The position numbers and the translations under genes were made by a program. A stretch of DNA of 64,000 bases. It comes from Orientallactaga sibirica. Taxonomy: Eukaryota; Chordata; Mammalia; Rodentia; Dipodidae. Shown here one piece after another: positions 23,315-35,149 of this stretch. Position 1 is the first letter of the stretch. The number at the start of each line of letters is the position of its first letter. A model generated the notes under the pieces. It made no database searches. It saw only the letters and a list, made by a program, of their open reading frames with translations, and was not told where the DNA came from. The stretch covers positions 11,998,501-12,062,500 of the forward strand of contig JAEOAD010000024.1 of assembly GCA_036365145.1 (NCBI GenBank), read 5' to 3'.

Positions 23315-24781
23315 GTTAAAGTAGGTACTGGGAGTGGACACCTGCTAGACACCTGACTGTATAGCTTTGGACTTTTCAAATTGCTTTGCAGGAGTAATGG
23401 GGACAAATTTGAAATCTTGACTTACAGGAGACCTTGTAGTGCTGTAAGTACAGCTTGATGGGCTATTCTGGCCAGAGTTGAAAGAACTGAATGCAGTAAG
23501 AACTATGGACTGTAAGGTTTGGCTTGTGAGGGTGATAAAGAGCTTTGCCTGGACTGGGATAGAAGCAGTTTGTGTGAGAGGCTTGCTGTTATGCTCAGGT
23601 CCTGAGAACTTGGGCAGGGTTGCATTGTGTAGAAATGGACTGGTGTAAGCAGAGGGCAATGGCATAGAAAAAATGAAATCTCTGGGCCAAAACAGCTGTC
23701 TATTCAGCTGCAATTGTTTGAGTCATTATAACCATTGATATTGGGCCAGCTGGCCTGCATTGGGACCACAGGAAGAATGCAAACTCATGGGAAGGGGTCT
23801 GAATGCTGAAGGAGTATCCTGTTCTTCAAAGTCTGCTTTATTCCCCTCTGGATTAACAAATTGGCAGCCCTCTTAGAATTATGGAGTATAACAAATGCAA
23901 GAAAGAGAGGGTCATTGAATTCACAACACAGTTTTGTGTTTAAGAAATGGCCATGGGCAATGTGAAGCAGGGTTGTTGATTTACCTGTCTAGAGAACAAT
24001 GGAGCCATGAGGATGAAATGAGGGTTGCAACATAAACCCAATGGAGATACCAGGACTATGAGATGGCTGCCAAAGAGAGCTGCCAGCACTGATGACATTT
24101 TCCAGGACTATGAGTAGCCTAGCTGGAGGGGCAGAATTGGAACTCCAGAGATTTGTCACTGCTTAGAATTATCAGACTTGGAGACTTGTCACTCACTGGA
24201 GTTGTTGGACTTGGAGCTATAATGTTTGATATTTGCGCTGTTTAAAACATTTATTGGTTGAATAATTATTGAATAATACTTTGCTATGCCCAATGCTATC
24301 TTTTGCAGTGTGAGTGTTTGTTCTATGTCATTGTTTGTTTTGTTTTGTTTTGTTTTGTTTTGTTTTTGGTATTATGGCTCAGTTAAAAGACTGTAGACTA
24401 TGGGGATTTTTTTTTTTTTTTAATTTTTGGAGAGAGACACAGAGAGAGAGACAGACAGAGAGAGGGAGACAGATAGAGAATGGGCGAGCCAGCAGTCTCT
24501 CAGCTGCTGTGAAAGATATCCAGATGTGTGTGCCCCTTGTGGGCAAGTGCAGCATTGCGCCCTTGCGTCACTTTGCATCTGGCTAAACGTGGAGATTGGA
24601 ACAGGGTTCTTAGGCTTAGCAGTCAGGTGCCTTAACCGCTAAGCCATCTCTCCAGCCCGACTATGGGGATTTTTGAACATCATTAGGATAGGTAAAAAAT
24701 ATGGGGACTTTTAAAGTTGGACAGAATGAATTGCATTTTACATCATGGATGGTTATCAGCTTATAGGGGCCAGGGTCAGAA
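23315..24781 (+). mobile_element. MaLR internal region (non-coding)
   Basis: About 1.2 kb without a gag or pol frame, homologous in antisense to the internal copies at 60405-61536 and 61842-62966 (shared blocks include the start near 23345 and the end near 24755-24780). A (GTTTT)n run lies at 24329-24366. A tRNA-SINE is inserted at 24412-24658. MaLR internal regions normally lack pol and are mobilised in trans. Confidence 0.85.
24412..24658 (-). mobile_element. Long-type tRNA-SINE inside the provirus
   Basis: Antisense SINE with the 'agcagtctctcagctgctg' block and 'catctctccagccc' head. A perfect 16-bp duplication, gactatggggattttt, lies at 24396-24411 and 24659-24674. Confidence 0.96.
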
Positions 24782-25091
24782 TGTGGTTGTTTGATTCATG
24801 TGTCTCCCCTAAACTTAGGTAGTCTAAAGACTAGCTTCTCAGCTGATGGCAGTTTGGGAAGTAATGCCTCCTAGAGGTACTGCATTGTTGGGGATGGGCT
24901 TATGGGTATTATAACCAGCTTCTTCTTGCTAGTATTTGGCACTATGTCCTGTTGCTGATGTCCATTTGATGTTGTCCAGGATGTGATGTCCACCCTCTGT
25001 TCATTCCATTCATTTTCCCTGCCATCAGGGAGCTTCCCTTCGAGTCTGTAAGCCAGAGTAGACCCCCTTCTTTTCCCCACAAGCTGCTCTT
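24782..25091 (+). mobile_element. 3' LTR of the MaLR provirus, truncated
   Basis: Starts 'tgtggttgtttgattcatg' and follows the 5' LTR up to 'cacaagctgctctt' near 25091. The last 35-40 bp expected ('tgcaaca' end) are missing, so no target duplication can be read. Confidence 0.85.
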
Positions 25092-25230
25092 ATTCAATAT
25101 GGCAACACAAAATATGAAGAAAATAGCTAGGAGATCGCTTACAATATAAAATCACACATGTTAATTCTGAATGGAAAGACATGAACAATAGTGGAAAATG
25201 GACAATGCTATTGACCAGAATACGTTTTTT

Positions 25231-25425
25231 GAGGTAAGGGAAATGGCTTATTAGTTTAAAGGAGCTTACAAAGCCTACCTGCCAGGGCCTCAGTTTCTCA
25301 GCTACCCACATAAAACTGGATAGGCACTCCCTTGCAGTGGCAAGAAATGCTGGAACACCTACATACACACATATACACACAAACATGTGCAAATTAACCT
25401 ATGAATTAATATTAAAAGAATATAT
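25231..25425 (+). mobile_element. tRNA-derived SINE, diverged
   Basis: Weak head 'gaggtaagggaaatggctt', 'acaaagcctacctgcc' and 'gcagtggcaagaaatgc' blocks and an AC-rich end. Confidence 0.55.
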
Positions 25426-25713
25426 TTTGATATAGTATATATTTTTTAGAAGGAAATACAGATGACCTAGTTGATTTCACTCAAAAACGTTAACATCTTT
25501 AAGTGAAACCTCCCTGATTAATGCAAGCAAGCAGTATTGTCCAGGTGAAAATGCAAACTGGGTGTTTGTGAATGCATGATTTGGAAAGTTAACAAATGGA
25601 ATTTTAACCTTTATAAGTTACTGTTTACAGGTCACAAGGGAGGAAGTCATTGCCTCCTTGTACTTTTCCCTCTGTTTTCAGATCTTCTAAAACATACTTG
25701 TGCCCTTTGAGCT

Positions 25714-25800
25714 GAGGTTCTAGCTTAAGGACGGAGTGCTTATCTCACATGTGCTAGGCGCTACATTCAATCCCTTGTACCTCAAAGCAAGCAAACATTT
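25714..25800 (+). mobile_element. ID-like SINE
   Basis: tRNA-like 'agcttaaggacggagtgctta', 'catgtgctaggcgctac', box B 'attcaatccct' and an A/G-rich tail fit rodent ID elements. Confidence 0.55.
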
Positions 25801-26211
25801 CTCCATTCCTTGGAAACTGAGGCAATAGCAATGGTGAGACACACTGTACCCTGTACTTCCTTGCTATCTCTTTGGTACACCACTGCCTGTTGGGTAGACT
25901 TAGGCCTCAAGTCAGAAGCAGTTAATCCTTGCTAGAACTGTAGGGTCTAAAAGAAGGAATCTATATAGATGAATGTGACCTCTCTGTCTTTAGCAGTAAT
26001 AGGAGGCAGGAGAGTAGTATTGAAAGCTTCTTCATGCCCTAGAGTAGTTCAATTCAAATATTATTTTTCTCTTTCTTCTAAGTGCCTGGTAATGTTACAG
26101 ACACTGGGAGAACCATGGAGGACAGAGCCTAAAGACCTGCTTTCTGATGATTATATTTCAACAGAAGCAAATGGCAAAAAGGAAACGAGCAAGTTATAAG
26201 ACATTTTAATC

Positions 26212-26338
26212 TTATTGATTTATTTGCACTTGTGTGTGGGGCTGGGCATGTCAGGGTCTCTTACACAGTGCATCTATGGTGCTGGGGAATCAAACCCTGC
26301 CTGCTTTGTAAACAAGCACCTTTAATCACTGAGGCCTG
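26212..26338 (-). mobile_element. Old tRNA-derived SINE, antisense
   Basis: 'gctggggaatcaaaccctgcc' (box B complement), 'gctttgtaaacaagcacc' and 'aatcactgaggcc' in order. Confidence 0.65.
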
Positions 26339-26339
26339 G

Positions 26340-27058
26340 TAAGAAATTTGAGGTGGAAATAAATTCTAATAATTTAAATGAAGTAGATGAGCTGATAAAG
26401 TTAGGTAATGTAAGAGGATGTAAAAGTTGTATATCAATGCCTCCATAGCAGCTTGATTCTCATAACTGCTCCTTCCATCCTTCAATGAATGAATGACTCC
26501 TAAAGAAAGGAAATAACCCACATTTCTTCAAGAACTATTTTTAGATTTTTTTTCCAAAACAAATGAAACTTTAGCTGACCAATTACACTAAAAGCTTTAT
26601 AATTCTGCTCTTCCTTTTCTAATGGAAAAATCCATTTGAACTGATTATCAGTTAAAACATGCTCAATAGGGAGATGCACTTATCAATATTGGTAAAAAGT
26701 AACGAGACAAAAAACCCAGAAATCTAAAAATATTTAAATATTAAATAGAAAATAGACTTCATGGTAAGATGGTGGATTTGATACATCAGCAAAGGAACTC
26801 ATTGAAAGAAAAAATGCCACAATAATGAAATTTCATAGTAAAATGTTCTGTCAAGAGAATGGATCTGTAAATGCACTTGCTGAGTGGCATGAGGGTCTTA
26901 TAGGGAAGCTGTGAAACATTTTTCACCAGGTAGAATCGGCTGCCCGGTATTAAAGATAGGGTGAGCCTAGTGGAAGCCCCGGGGAAATGCTTCACACACA
27001 AGCTCAAAGAATCTGAAGAAGCTAAGGCAGAGGACATTTGAGGCAGGTTCTCCCTCTT
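26340..27058. other. Unassigned DNA
   Basis: No repeat recognised. Lies under the 3' half of a 270-codon minus-strand open frame (26786-27598) judged non-coding; see rejected items. Confidence 0.45.
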
Positions 27059-27059
27059 C

Positions 27060-27146
27060 ACTGCTGGGATCTGATTCAGGGGATTTAAACTCAAGTGCTT
27101 ATTCATGAGTGGCAAAAGCTTTTTCCACTGGTCATCTCCCCAGACC
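27060..27146 (-). mobile_element. Old tRNA-derived SINE fragment, antisense
   Basis: 'ctgctgggatctgattcagg' and 'catctccccagacc' match the box B and head complements of an old SINE. Confidence 0.5.
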
Positions 27147-27524
27147 CCAAGAACTGGGCCTTTCAAAAGAATATGTATAACTGATAAACTGACTAGAATA
27201 ATCAAGTGAGAAATGTATGAAAAACCAGCAATGTTTGCACTGAAAGAAAGGTTGATCCTACAGATCATAACACAATAACAATAATAACAGAATATTACAT
27301 CCATAGGCCAACACACTTGAGAAGAAATGCCAAAATTCACAATATGAAAAACTATATGATTATCCCTATATTGCAAAATCAAGCTGAGTAATATCATTAG
27401 GATAAGATGATTCTTACAGATAAATTCTAGTAAATAATAATGGAAGAAAGAATTAACATCAATTTTACAGCACCTACATAGGAAACAATAGAACCACTTC
27501 CAAAATGCACACAAAAAACTGAAC

Positions 27525-27652
27525 AGAGGGGCTAGAGAAATCCCAGCACTCGGGAGGCAGAGGTAGGAGGATTGCCTGCAAAGCCACCCTGAGAACAAAC
27601 CAGGTCAGCCTTGACCAGAGTGAGACCCTACCTGAAAAAAACAAAACAAACC
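27525..27652 (+). mobile_element. Mosaic B1 / tRNA-SINE
   Basis: Alternating pieces: tRNA-SINE head 'ggggctagagaaat' (27528-27541), B1 'cccagcactcgggaggcag...' (27542-27572), tRNA-SINE 'gcctgcaaagcc' (27574-27585), B1 'accctgaga', tRNA-SINE-like 'acaaacc', then B1 'aggtcagcc...gagaccctacc' and an A-rich tail. The tRNA-SINE pieces match the adjacent copy at 27666. Flanked by 'aaaaaactgaaca' at 27512-27524 and 27653-27665. Confidence 0.75.
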
Positions 27653-27665
27653 AAAAAAACTGAAC

Positions 27666-27866
27666 AAGGGGCTAGAGAAATGCAGCAAGGTGCCTGCAAA
27701 GCCTAACAAACCTGATTTGAATCAGGAGTTTGAATCAGGAGTTTATTTGCAGTGTCTATAGGCCCTGATGTGCTCAATCTCTCTGTCTCTGTTCTCTCTC
27801 TCTTGATATCTCTCTCTCTCTGCTTGCAAATAAATACATAAAATTAAAAAAAAAAAAAAAAAAAAA
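27666..27866 (+). mobile_element. tRNA-derived SINE
   Basis: 'ggggctagagaaatgcagc', 'gcctgcaaagcc', a small duplication of 'gaatcaggagttt' in the box B region, 'ttatttgcagtgtctatagg', CT-rich stretch and an A23 tail. Confidence 0.88.
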
Positions 27867-27870
27867 CTGA

Positions 27871-28036
27871 CAGCTGTGTGTGGTGGTGCACTCCTCTTGT
27901 CCTAGCACTCAGGGGGCAAAAGTAGGAGGCTCTCCATGAATTCAAGGTCACCTTGAGACTCCACAGGTAATTCCAGGTCAGCCTTGGCCAGAGTGAAACT
28001 CTACCTCAAAAAACCAAAAGTAAATTAATAAATAAG
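27871..28036 (+). mobile_element. B1 SINE
   Basis: 'ctgtgtgtggtggtgcac', 'gtcctagcactcaggggg', 'attccaggtcagccttgg', 'gtgaaactctacctc' and an A-rich tail. 'ctgacag' occurs on both sides. Confidence 0.88.
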
Positions 28037-28164
28037 CTGACAGAAATCTAAAAACAAAACCAAAAGGACTGTGCAATAAAAGCAATGATATACAGATGAC
28101 TATCCTGTATGTATACTCATTAAATCCCTTAATAGAAAATTATCAAATTAAAAACAATAGATAT

Positions 28165-28319
28165 GCAGGGCGTGGTGGTGCACGTCTTTAATCCCATCAC
28201 TCTGGAGACAAAGGTAAGAGGATCACCATGAGTTCGAGGCCACCCTGAGACTAAAGAGTGAATTCCAGGTTAGCCTGGGCTAGAGTGAGACCCTACATGG
28301 AAAAAAACAAAAAAAAAAA
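28165..28319 (+). mobile_element. B1 SINE
   Basis: 'cagggcgtggtggtgcacg' through 'gtgagaccctacatgg' and an A-rich tail; well preserved. Confidence 0.92.
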
Positions 28320-28782
28320 GTTGATATGAAAAATACTATATCATAATCATTTATTCAAGTAATGCAATATTGGTACATTAGGCTATAATGAAATGAGAAA
28401 TGTATTATATGCACAGAGGACAAGAGCAATGCACTTTTAAAAAGGCAAAGAAGTTATCAAAGACAAGTGTCTATTTTGATAAGTTTCAGCTGACAGGAAT
28501 TGAAGAGAATTTCCTTTCTCTGATTCAGGGCATTTTATTATAAATTCTATTTATAAAACTGGAAGCCATGAGAGAATGATCATTTGAGCTTAGTATTTTA
28601 CTAATGGTCTTAGCCACTGTACAGTGAGCAAGAAAAAAAGAAATACTAAAAATACTAAGAAAAGAAGCAAAACTGTGTGTATTTGACATGTGTTGCCTAG
28701 AATATCATGATATATAAAATAGCAAATAGAACAAATGAATTTTTATAAAAATTTAGCATAAAAATTTAAATAGTTATGTTCT

Positions 28783-28935
28783 GCTGGACGTGGTGGCGCA
28801 CGCCTTTAAACCCAGCACTCAGGAGGCAGAGGTAGGATCACAGAGAGTTCAAGGCCACCCTGAGACTACATAGTGAATTCCAGGTCAGCCTGAACCAGAG
28901 TGAGACTCTACCTTGAAAAACAAAACAAAACAACA
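28783..28935 (+). mobile_element. B1 SINE with 22-bp duplication
   Basis: Well-preserved B1 with an (AAAAC)-type tail. A 22-bp duplication ending 'aaatagttatgttct' lies at 28761-28782 and 28936-28958 with one T inserted in the second copy. Confidence 0.95.
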
Positions 28936-29114
28936 AAAATTTTAAATAGTTATGTTCTAATATTTTAACAAAAGATTGTTTTAAACTTTATTAAAGTACT
29001 GACAAAATATAAAATATTTTCAAATAACATTTTTACATATATTTATGTTGAAAACTACAGGATATTTCTACAAAAAATATCTAAAGAGAATAATATACTT
29101 TATTGGTAGATTTT

Positions 29115-29730
29115 TCATGTCAATTATTTTGTTTTCAATTTTTGGTGGCAATTTGCATACATGTACACAATGTGTTTTGATCAAAATCCCTTCATTTCCT
29201 CCCCTTTAACCCCTTCCATTCAACCTTCTCTTTTTTCAAAGTAGCCCAATTTTACTGACATTTTTTTTTTTGCCCACTTCCACAATATATCAAAATGTTG
29301 ATGGGCCCAATATTGTACATGTCTTGTGCAGGTCACAATGGCCACTGTGAGGTCATAAATGCCAATGTCACTTTATGTTCATAAAACAGTATTCCAACTC
29401 ACTTCTTCCCAGCCTCAGATTCTTACATTCTTGTATCCTTCTTCCGTGGTCTTGAGTCTTACTTAGGCTAAGCACTCCACAGTTACTTAATCTAAGCACT
29501 TAATGATGACTTCTGAATCTCCTCAATAGTCACCACCATCTATCTATACAAAGATGATTTTTTAATAAAAATGAGAGCACTGTTAATCTATGGACATAAA
29601 CATACTTAGAGGGAAATTTGTTGAGTACACTATATCTACTTAGCCAAACAACAGTAGTAGCTTCTTCTCAGGACCTATGGCCCTTTTTGTCTAAGTTTTC
29701 AGTGTCAGCTATATGTTCTTTCCCACAGAA
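29115..29730 (-). mobile_element. Old LINE-1 3' end, antisense
   Basis: A T-rich start (tail complement) leads into 'acaatgtgttttgatc' and pyrimidine-rich 'cctcccctttaacccc', the antisense of an old rodent L1 3' UTR. The distal limit is uncertain. Confidence 0.5.
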
Positions 29731-31365
29731 TAGACCTCAAATCCAATCTGAGAACAAAAGTTGATGGTTTCCCATAGCAAGAAAAACATATCTGTTCACC
29801 CCTTCATGACATAATTTGTAACATTTTCTCTAGAATCTCCCTTTCTTATTAATAGAAAATCTATTACTAAGAAATCCCTTTGGTCTCTGTAACCCTTTCT
29901 CATTTTTAAATACCATACTCTTCATACACTCCATGAATATTTTGCATTTCTTTCTCATGTCTTCCCTGAGGAAACATACCAAATTAAAACACTTGGACAG
30001 TGCCAAGAACTCCAAGCAAAGTCAAGAAACATGAAACCTGTGAGGAATGAGTATGGTAATTCCCATCTACTACTGCTTGAGGAACAACCAACTTTCAGGA
30101 GTTACTGTAATTTCAAAAACCTTTAAATATGTTATAATGATGAAATAAACTATTAGAACCAGATATGATAATGAAGCTTGAGCAAATCATGTCAGAGGAA
30201 TTTTTGGTGTTTAATTTTCTGAGGTGTTTAGCAAAAGTTATTGTAAAATGATACCATTTCATTACATTAAACAAAAGTATACATAATGTGCAATGACCTG
30301 TAGTTGCTAAAGGAATATGTCTCTAAGACCATTTTTCCTTCTTGGAAACTATCTTTATGTGACTATCTTCCAACTACAAATTTATCACTATTTGCTTGAA
30401 ATAAAAGCCTTCTATTAGAATATAGGATAGTCTGTCCCATTGGCAAAGTTTGTTTATTGACATCTCTAATTTACTTTCAGGTACAAGCCTCATAGACTCT
30501 CCCATTCTTCTCATTTGTTGAAGTGTTCCACATACTCTTTCTGGCACAGCCTTCCCAGAACTTGCTCTTCAATTGTTTTCTACATACATTTCCATTTTTC
30601 CTCCAAGTTCCAACCAAAATGTCCATGTCCAATTTCCATCTGATCAATCTGCCTGCTGAGTCTCTAAACATATGACTCACATAAAATCATTTTTTTGTCT
30701 TTTACTTGCTTGACAATTAAGGAAGTACACTTAGCATATTTTTAAAAGGATTGCCATTGAATTTTGTGTAAGAATCTTGCAGAGCACAGAGACCAGCTTG
30801 TGTCTGTTCCAGGATATCTGCAAGCTAAAATTAGGTGTTGTAGGATGGATCCATTGGATATCTGTCATTCTAAATCCTCGGTATTTATGTGATCTGGGTT
30901 AACTGGTAAATCCAAGAGACCATTTTACATCTGTATAATTTACTTCCCCATGCATGATCTTTCTCCTTCTATGAAACTGGTAGTCTTCTGAATCAGATGA
31001 TTCAAAGACAGGTGACATGGAAGTTGCTTTCCAAGAGGAAAGAGAGGTTGTGATTCTTTGTTGGACCTAAGCATAAAATTTTAATATATAGGTGAGCACT
31101 TATTTATTTTAATTAGAAAGTAGGGGACACAGTATTTCACAAATCCTGGAAAATACATGTACCTGTATTTATTATTTTATTTTTTAGCTCATTGTGGCTC
31201 TAGGCTCCGTCCTCTGACTTGTCTTTCTTGACTGTAAAAGAAAGGATCATATTTGCTGCTGAGAGCTTTTCTCATTCTGTGTTCTCGTAGAAGATATGCT
31301 AGAGCCGAAAGGTCAGTTTTCATTATGAGTCCACCACGCCCTTTGCAGATAAAGAACTGATATAA
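29731..31365. other. Unassigned AT-rich DNA
   Basis: 1.6 kb without a recognised repeat or gene. Open frames of 61-67 codons (29830-30015, 30477-30680, minus strand) have no identity. Confidence 0.45.
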
Positions 31366-31383
31366 TTCCTTTAATATTTCTTT

Positions 31384-31530
31384 GTTTGGGGGGGGTTGGG
31401 TTTTCGAGGAAGGGTCTCACTGTGACCTGGAACTCACTGTGTAGTCTCAGGGTGACATTGAAATCACAGAGTTCCTCCTTCCTCTGACTTCTGAGTGCTT
31501 GGATTAAAGGCATGTGCCACCACACCTGGC
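31384..31530 (-). mobile_element. Antisense B1 with 18-bp duplication
   Basis: Antisense B1 from a T/G-rich start to 'gccaccacacctggc'. A perfect 18-bp duplication, ttcctttaatatttcttt, lies at 31366-31383 and 31531-31548. Confidence 0.96.
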
Positions 31531-31555
31531 TTCCTTTAATATTTCTTTAAAAAGA

Positions 31556-31671
31556 CTTTTTTTCTTTTGAGGCAGGATCTCACTCTAGTAGACTGACCTG
31601 GAGTTCACTCTAGTCTCAAACTATCCTTGAACTCACAGCAATCCTCCTACCTCTACCTCCTGAGTGCTGGG
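31556..31671 (-). mobile_element. Antisense B1, 5'-truncated
   Basis: 'gaggcaggatctcactctag', 'ctcctacctctacctcctg' and 'agtgctggga' then stops: the head of the B1 is missing. Confidence 0.85.
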
Positions 31672-32220
31672 AGAGAAGTTAGACCTCGCTCCTCTTTGAA
31701 CTGAGAATCAAAGTACTATCAGAAAACGTAGTTCTAATTCATAGAAATTTTGTCGTTCATGAGTACTGTGATAAAATATTAAAATAGCCTAACATAGGGT
31801 TTTTCAGGCTCAGTGAATTTCTGATATTTTTTTCCCCAGAGATGAGAAGCACACAATGATGATGCCCTTATTTCTACACTCATTATATCCTGACTCCAAA
31901 TAGTTCCTCTGAACATGGCTAAAAATTCGACAGCTCTTCCTAGAGGTCCCTTCATTCTTGATATATCATATCATATATGGCTACAATAAATTCAATGACA
32001 TACTAAAGCCATAGTGGAAATTTCCTTGGCCTGTTCCATTACTTCATTAGGCATATTAATATTTTCTAAATTTTTCCTAAAATTTTGCTACTACATAAAA
32101 TATATTACCTTTTTTATACGTGTTGATAACAATTTATTCAATATTCTTTAACCTTTAATTCATGTCCTTATAAATCTCTTTTGATTTAAAGAGCAAAGTT
32201 GAAGATTTAAAAAAATATAT
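31672..32220. other. Unassigned AT-rich DNA
   Basis: Nothing recognised. Confidence 0.45.
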
Positions 32221-32223
32221 AAT

Positions 32224-32462
32224 TAGGGATGGAGAGATGGCTTTGCAGTTAAGGATCCTGCCTGCTAAGCCTAAGAATGCCTGTTCAATTCTCCAGATCC
32301 CACATTTAGCCATACACAGTGATTCAAGGGTGCAATGCTACACTTGCCCACAAGGGGGCGCACACAACTGGAGTTCATTCACAGCAGCTGAGAAGCTGCT
32401 GGCCATGCCCATTCTATATCTCTCTCTCCCTCTGACTCTCTCCAATACATATATATATATAC
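32224..32462 (+). mobile_element. Long-type tRNA-derived SINE
   Basis: 'gatggagagatggctttgc', 'ctgcctgctaagcctaag', 'cccacaagggggcgcac', 'cacagcagctgagaagctgc' and a CT-rich end running into a short (TA)n. Confidence 0.92.
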
Positions 32463-33224
32463 ATTTAATATTTTGCAGTTCTGTGGTGTGACAGTACACT
32501 TGTTCAGTTTAGATGGTTTGTATACCTCAGTTATAAGTGGCTGAACTTTACATCATCAGGATGTTCAAATTGGCTTATAATATAGATCATTTCCAACTTT
32601 ATTCATGGAGTGACAAATGGTTTGAGTGATTACAATAGAAACAGATGATATTCTTGCATCTCTCTTTTTCTCTCTCTGTGTCTCAGAAGAAGTGAGTACA
32701 GGGTCATCTTTGATGGCTAGTTCCAGTGCATTAATACCTGCTTCAATGAATTAGTTATCATCTCCAAATCTTGCCTTCCACACTTGTACTTATTTCCAAG
32801 TTCATTCAGTTACATTTATTAGATATATTTAGTACTGTTATGGCATTTGGTTCCTCAGTAAAGCACTTTTAGTAATGTGTTTATTAGTACTACATTTTAA
32901 TAGACAATCATTTTTTTCTTCAGGTTATGGCCAGTAATTAATTGCTCTCTAAGATAACTTATTTCAGTAAGGAAAAGCCAAAAACATTTTCCAATGAGTC
33001 TTATGGCTAGAGTAATCATTGGCATAAGATCCATATTTAAAATGCATTTGGAAATAATAAAATTTCCTGTTGATTTAAAACACTGAAAAATTGATCATAT
33101 ATGATTTTGAGATAAGATAAACATAGCTTTTTAAAGATTAATTTTTAAATTACTTTAAAATCTTGAGTTTCTTTTTAGTCTGGAATAACCATGTCTTGAA
33201 GTTGGGCTTGAAAACATACTTGTA
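32463..33224. other. Unassigned AT-rich DNA
   Basis: Nothing recognised. Confidence 0.45.
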
Positions 33225-33543
33225 AACTTTTGTTGGGTCTGTGTGTGTACCTCTATGTGTAGGGGCACACACGTCACAGTGCACATGTGGAGGGAAAATG
33301 ACAAGCTGGGGTGCATGTGTTCACCTAGCTAGACAGAGCCAGGATCTCTTCCTATTGTGAATGAATGGCAATCTAGCTGACCCATGAGCTTCAGATTCTC
33401 CTAACTCCACTTCCCATTGTCATAGGGTGTTGGGATCACAGACACATGTGCAACTTTGAGTTCAGCTGTACATGAGTGCTGGAAGTTGAGGCAGCCATGC
33501 TTTGCAAGCAGTCACATGTACTCACTGAACCATTTCACCAGCC
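33225..33543 (-). mobile_element. B3/B2-like SINE, antisense
   Basis: GT-rich start, 'gtgcacatgtggagg', 'gttgggatcacagacac', 'gctttgcaagcagtcac', 'cactgaaccatttcaccagc' in the order of an antisense B3/B2 element. Confidence 0.65.
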
Positions 33544-33611
33544 CCAGAAAATATATGCTCCTTAGTATTATACAAATAAATCTGAAAATACTGATTGGAA
33601 ACATTTCATTT

Positions 33612-33798
33612 CTTTTTTTATAAAAAGTATTTTTTTCAAAGACAGACAGAGAAAGTATGAATGTGCCAGGGCCTCCTCAATATGCATGAGCCAGTTTGTG
33701 CATCTGTGCATCTGGCTTTACATGGGCACTGGGGAATCAAACCAGGAACATCGGATTCATAAACAAGTTCCTTAACCACTGAGATTCCTCTCCAGCCC
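33612..33798 (-). mobile_element. tRNA-derived SINE, antisense
   Basis: 'gacagacagagaaag', 'gcatctggctttacatgggc', 'gggaatcaaaccagg' and 'cctctccagccc' in antisense order. Confidence 0.88.
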
Positions 33799-34023
33799 AG
33801 ATCTGAAATGTTTCAGGTAAAACAACTAATATGTGAACTATCAATTGTGTTTAAAATTTATAATGAACTTGTTTATAGCTACTAAGAGAGCAAAATATAA
33901 TAATCTGTCAAAGTATTACAAAGATAATAGCATTCCTTTTCCTAAACTAATCCTTTGACAATATTGAAAAGTCTTTGATACCTAAATTGTGAGTACTATA
34001 CCTAAAACTAGAGATTCATATTA

Positions 34024-34200
34024 TTAAATTTGTTTTTATTAGTTATGGACATACTTACAACACATCTTGGTACCATTTTTTCCCTAATCCTTCCCCTTTT
34101 CCAAAGAGACCCTCCTCATTGGGGGTCTTATCATGGATAGAATCATTTTTAAGTAACTATGTTCCTCTTTTTCTCTCCAGTACAGAGCCATCTTTTACTA
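34024..34200 (-). mobile_element. LINE-1 3' end, antisense
   Basis: 'tttttattagttatggacat' and 'cttacaacacatcttggtac' are the complement of the L1 terminus seen on the plus strand at 20350-20405. Confidence 0.7.
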
Positions 34201-34440
34201 AAGGGAAACAAAGCTAAGAGATTTTAATCCAATTCCTATAAGAAAAAAGATATAACAATATGCTGTTTATTCTGAGATCACAACGATGTCCATTTAATTT
34301 TTGTTATAGATACTGTCTAAGATAAGGAATTAGCATAGTCAATCAAGTATAATGATACAACTGTTATCACCATATAAAGTCAGTTTCTACTCTTGCCATT
34401 TCTAAACCATTTTAACTGATATAAAAAAAAAAATACAATG

Positions 34441-34577
34441 AAAGCCAAGCGTGGTGGCATACGCCTTTAATTCAAGCACTTGGGAGGCAGAGGTAGGAGG
34501 ATCACCATGAGTTTGAGGCCACCCTTAGGCTTCATATGAATTCCAGGTCAGCCTGGGTAGAGGGAGACCCTACCTTG

Positions 34578-34618
<41 letters not shown>

Positions 34619-34660
34619 GAAAAAAAAAAAAAAAAAAAAAGAAAGAAAGAAAGAAAAGCA
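34441..34660 (+). mobile_element. B1 SINE with long A-rich tail
   Basis: B1 body 34445-34578, then about 80 bp of nearly pure A with scattered G (34579-34658), including an A29 run. Confidence 0.93.
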
Positions 34661-34668
34661 GCATTGAG

Positions 34669-34886
34669 GGCTGAAAAGATGGCTCAGCTGTTAAGGAACT
34701 GGCCTTAATAACCTGGGTTTAATTCCACAGTACCCACATAAAGCCAGATGCACAAAACAGTGTATACATCTAGAGTTCATTTGAAGAGGCAGGAGGCCAT
34801 GGTGTGTCCATTCTCTATGTATGTGTCTGTGTCTCTTTATTGACCTCTTGCTCTCTGTCTCTCTCTCAAATAAATAAATGAAAATA
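34669..34886 (+). mobile_element. tRNA-derived SINE
   Basis: 'gggctgaaaagatggctcag', box B 'gggtttaattccac', 'agttcatttgaagaggcagg', CT-rich tract and AAATAAATAAAT tail. Confidence 0.9.
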
Positions 34887-34958
34887 TTTTTAAAATGGAG
34901 TGAAAGCAAGTGTCTTGACTATTGAGTTCTCTCTCCTGCCCATTAAAAATTGCAATAA

Positions 34959-35148
34959 GAGTCGGGTGTGGAGGCGCATGCCTTTAATCCCAGCACTCAG
35001 GAGGGAGACAGGTAGGAGGATCACTGTGAGTTCGAGGTCACCATGAGACTACATAGTGAATTCCAGGTCAGCCTGGCTAGAGTGAGACCCTATCTTGAAA
35101 AAAACAAACAAACAAACAAACAAACAAACAAACACCACAAAAAATAAA
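34959..35148 (+). mobile_element. B1 SINE with (CAAA)n tail
   Basis: 'gtcgggtgtggaggcgcatg' to 'gtgagaccctatcttg', then a (CAAA)n run at 35103-35133. Confidence 0.93.
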
Positions 35149-35149
35149 A

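Noticed and set aside
26786..27598. 270-codon open frame on the minus strand, the longest in the window
   Set aside because: Its first residues are antisense B1 sequence (CRQSSYLCLPSAG), it crosses an old SINE, and it shows no domain. Chance opening in AT-rich DNA.
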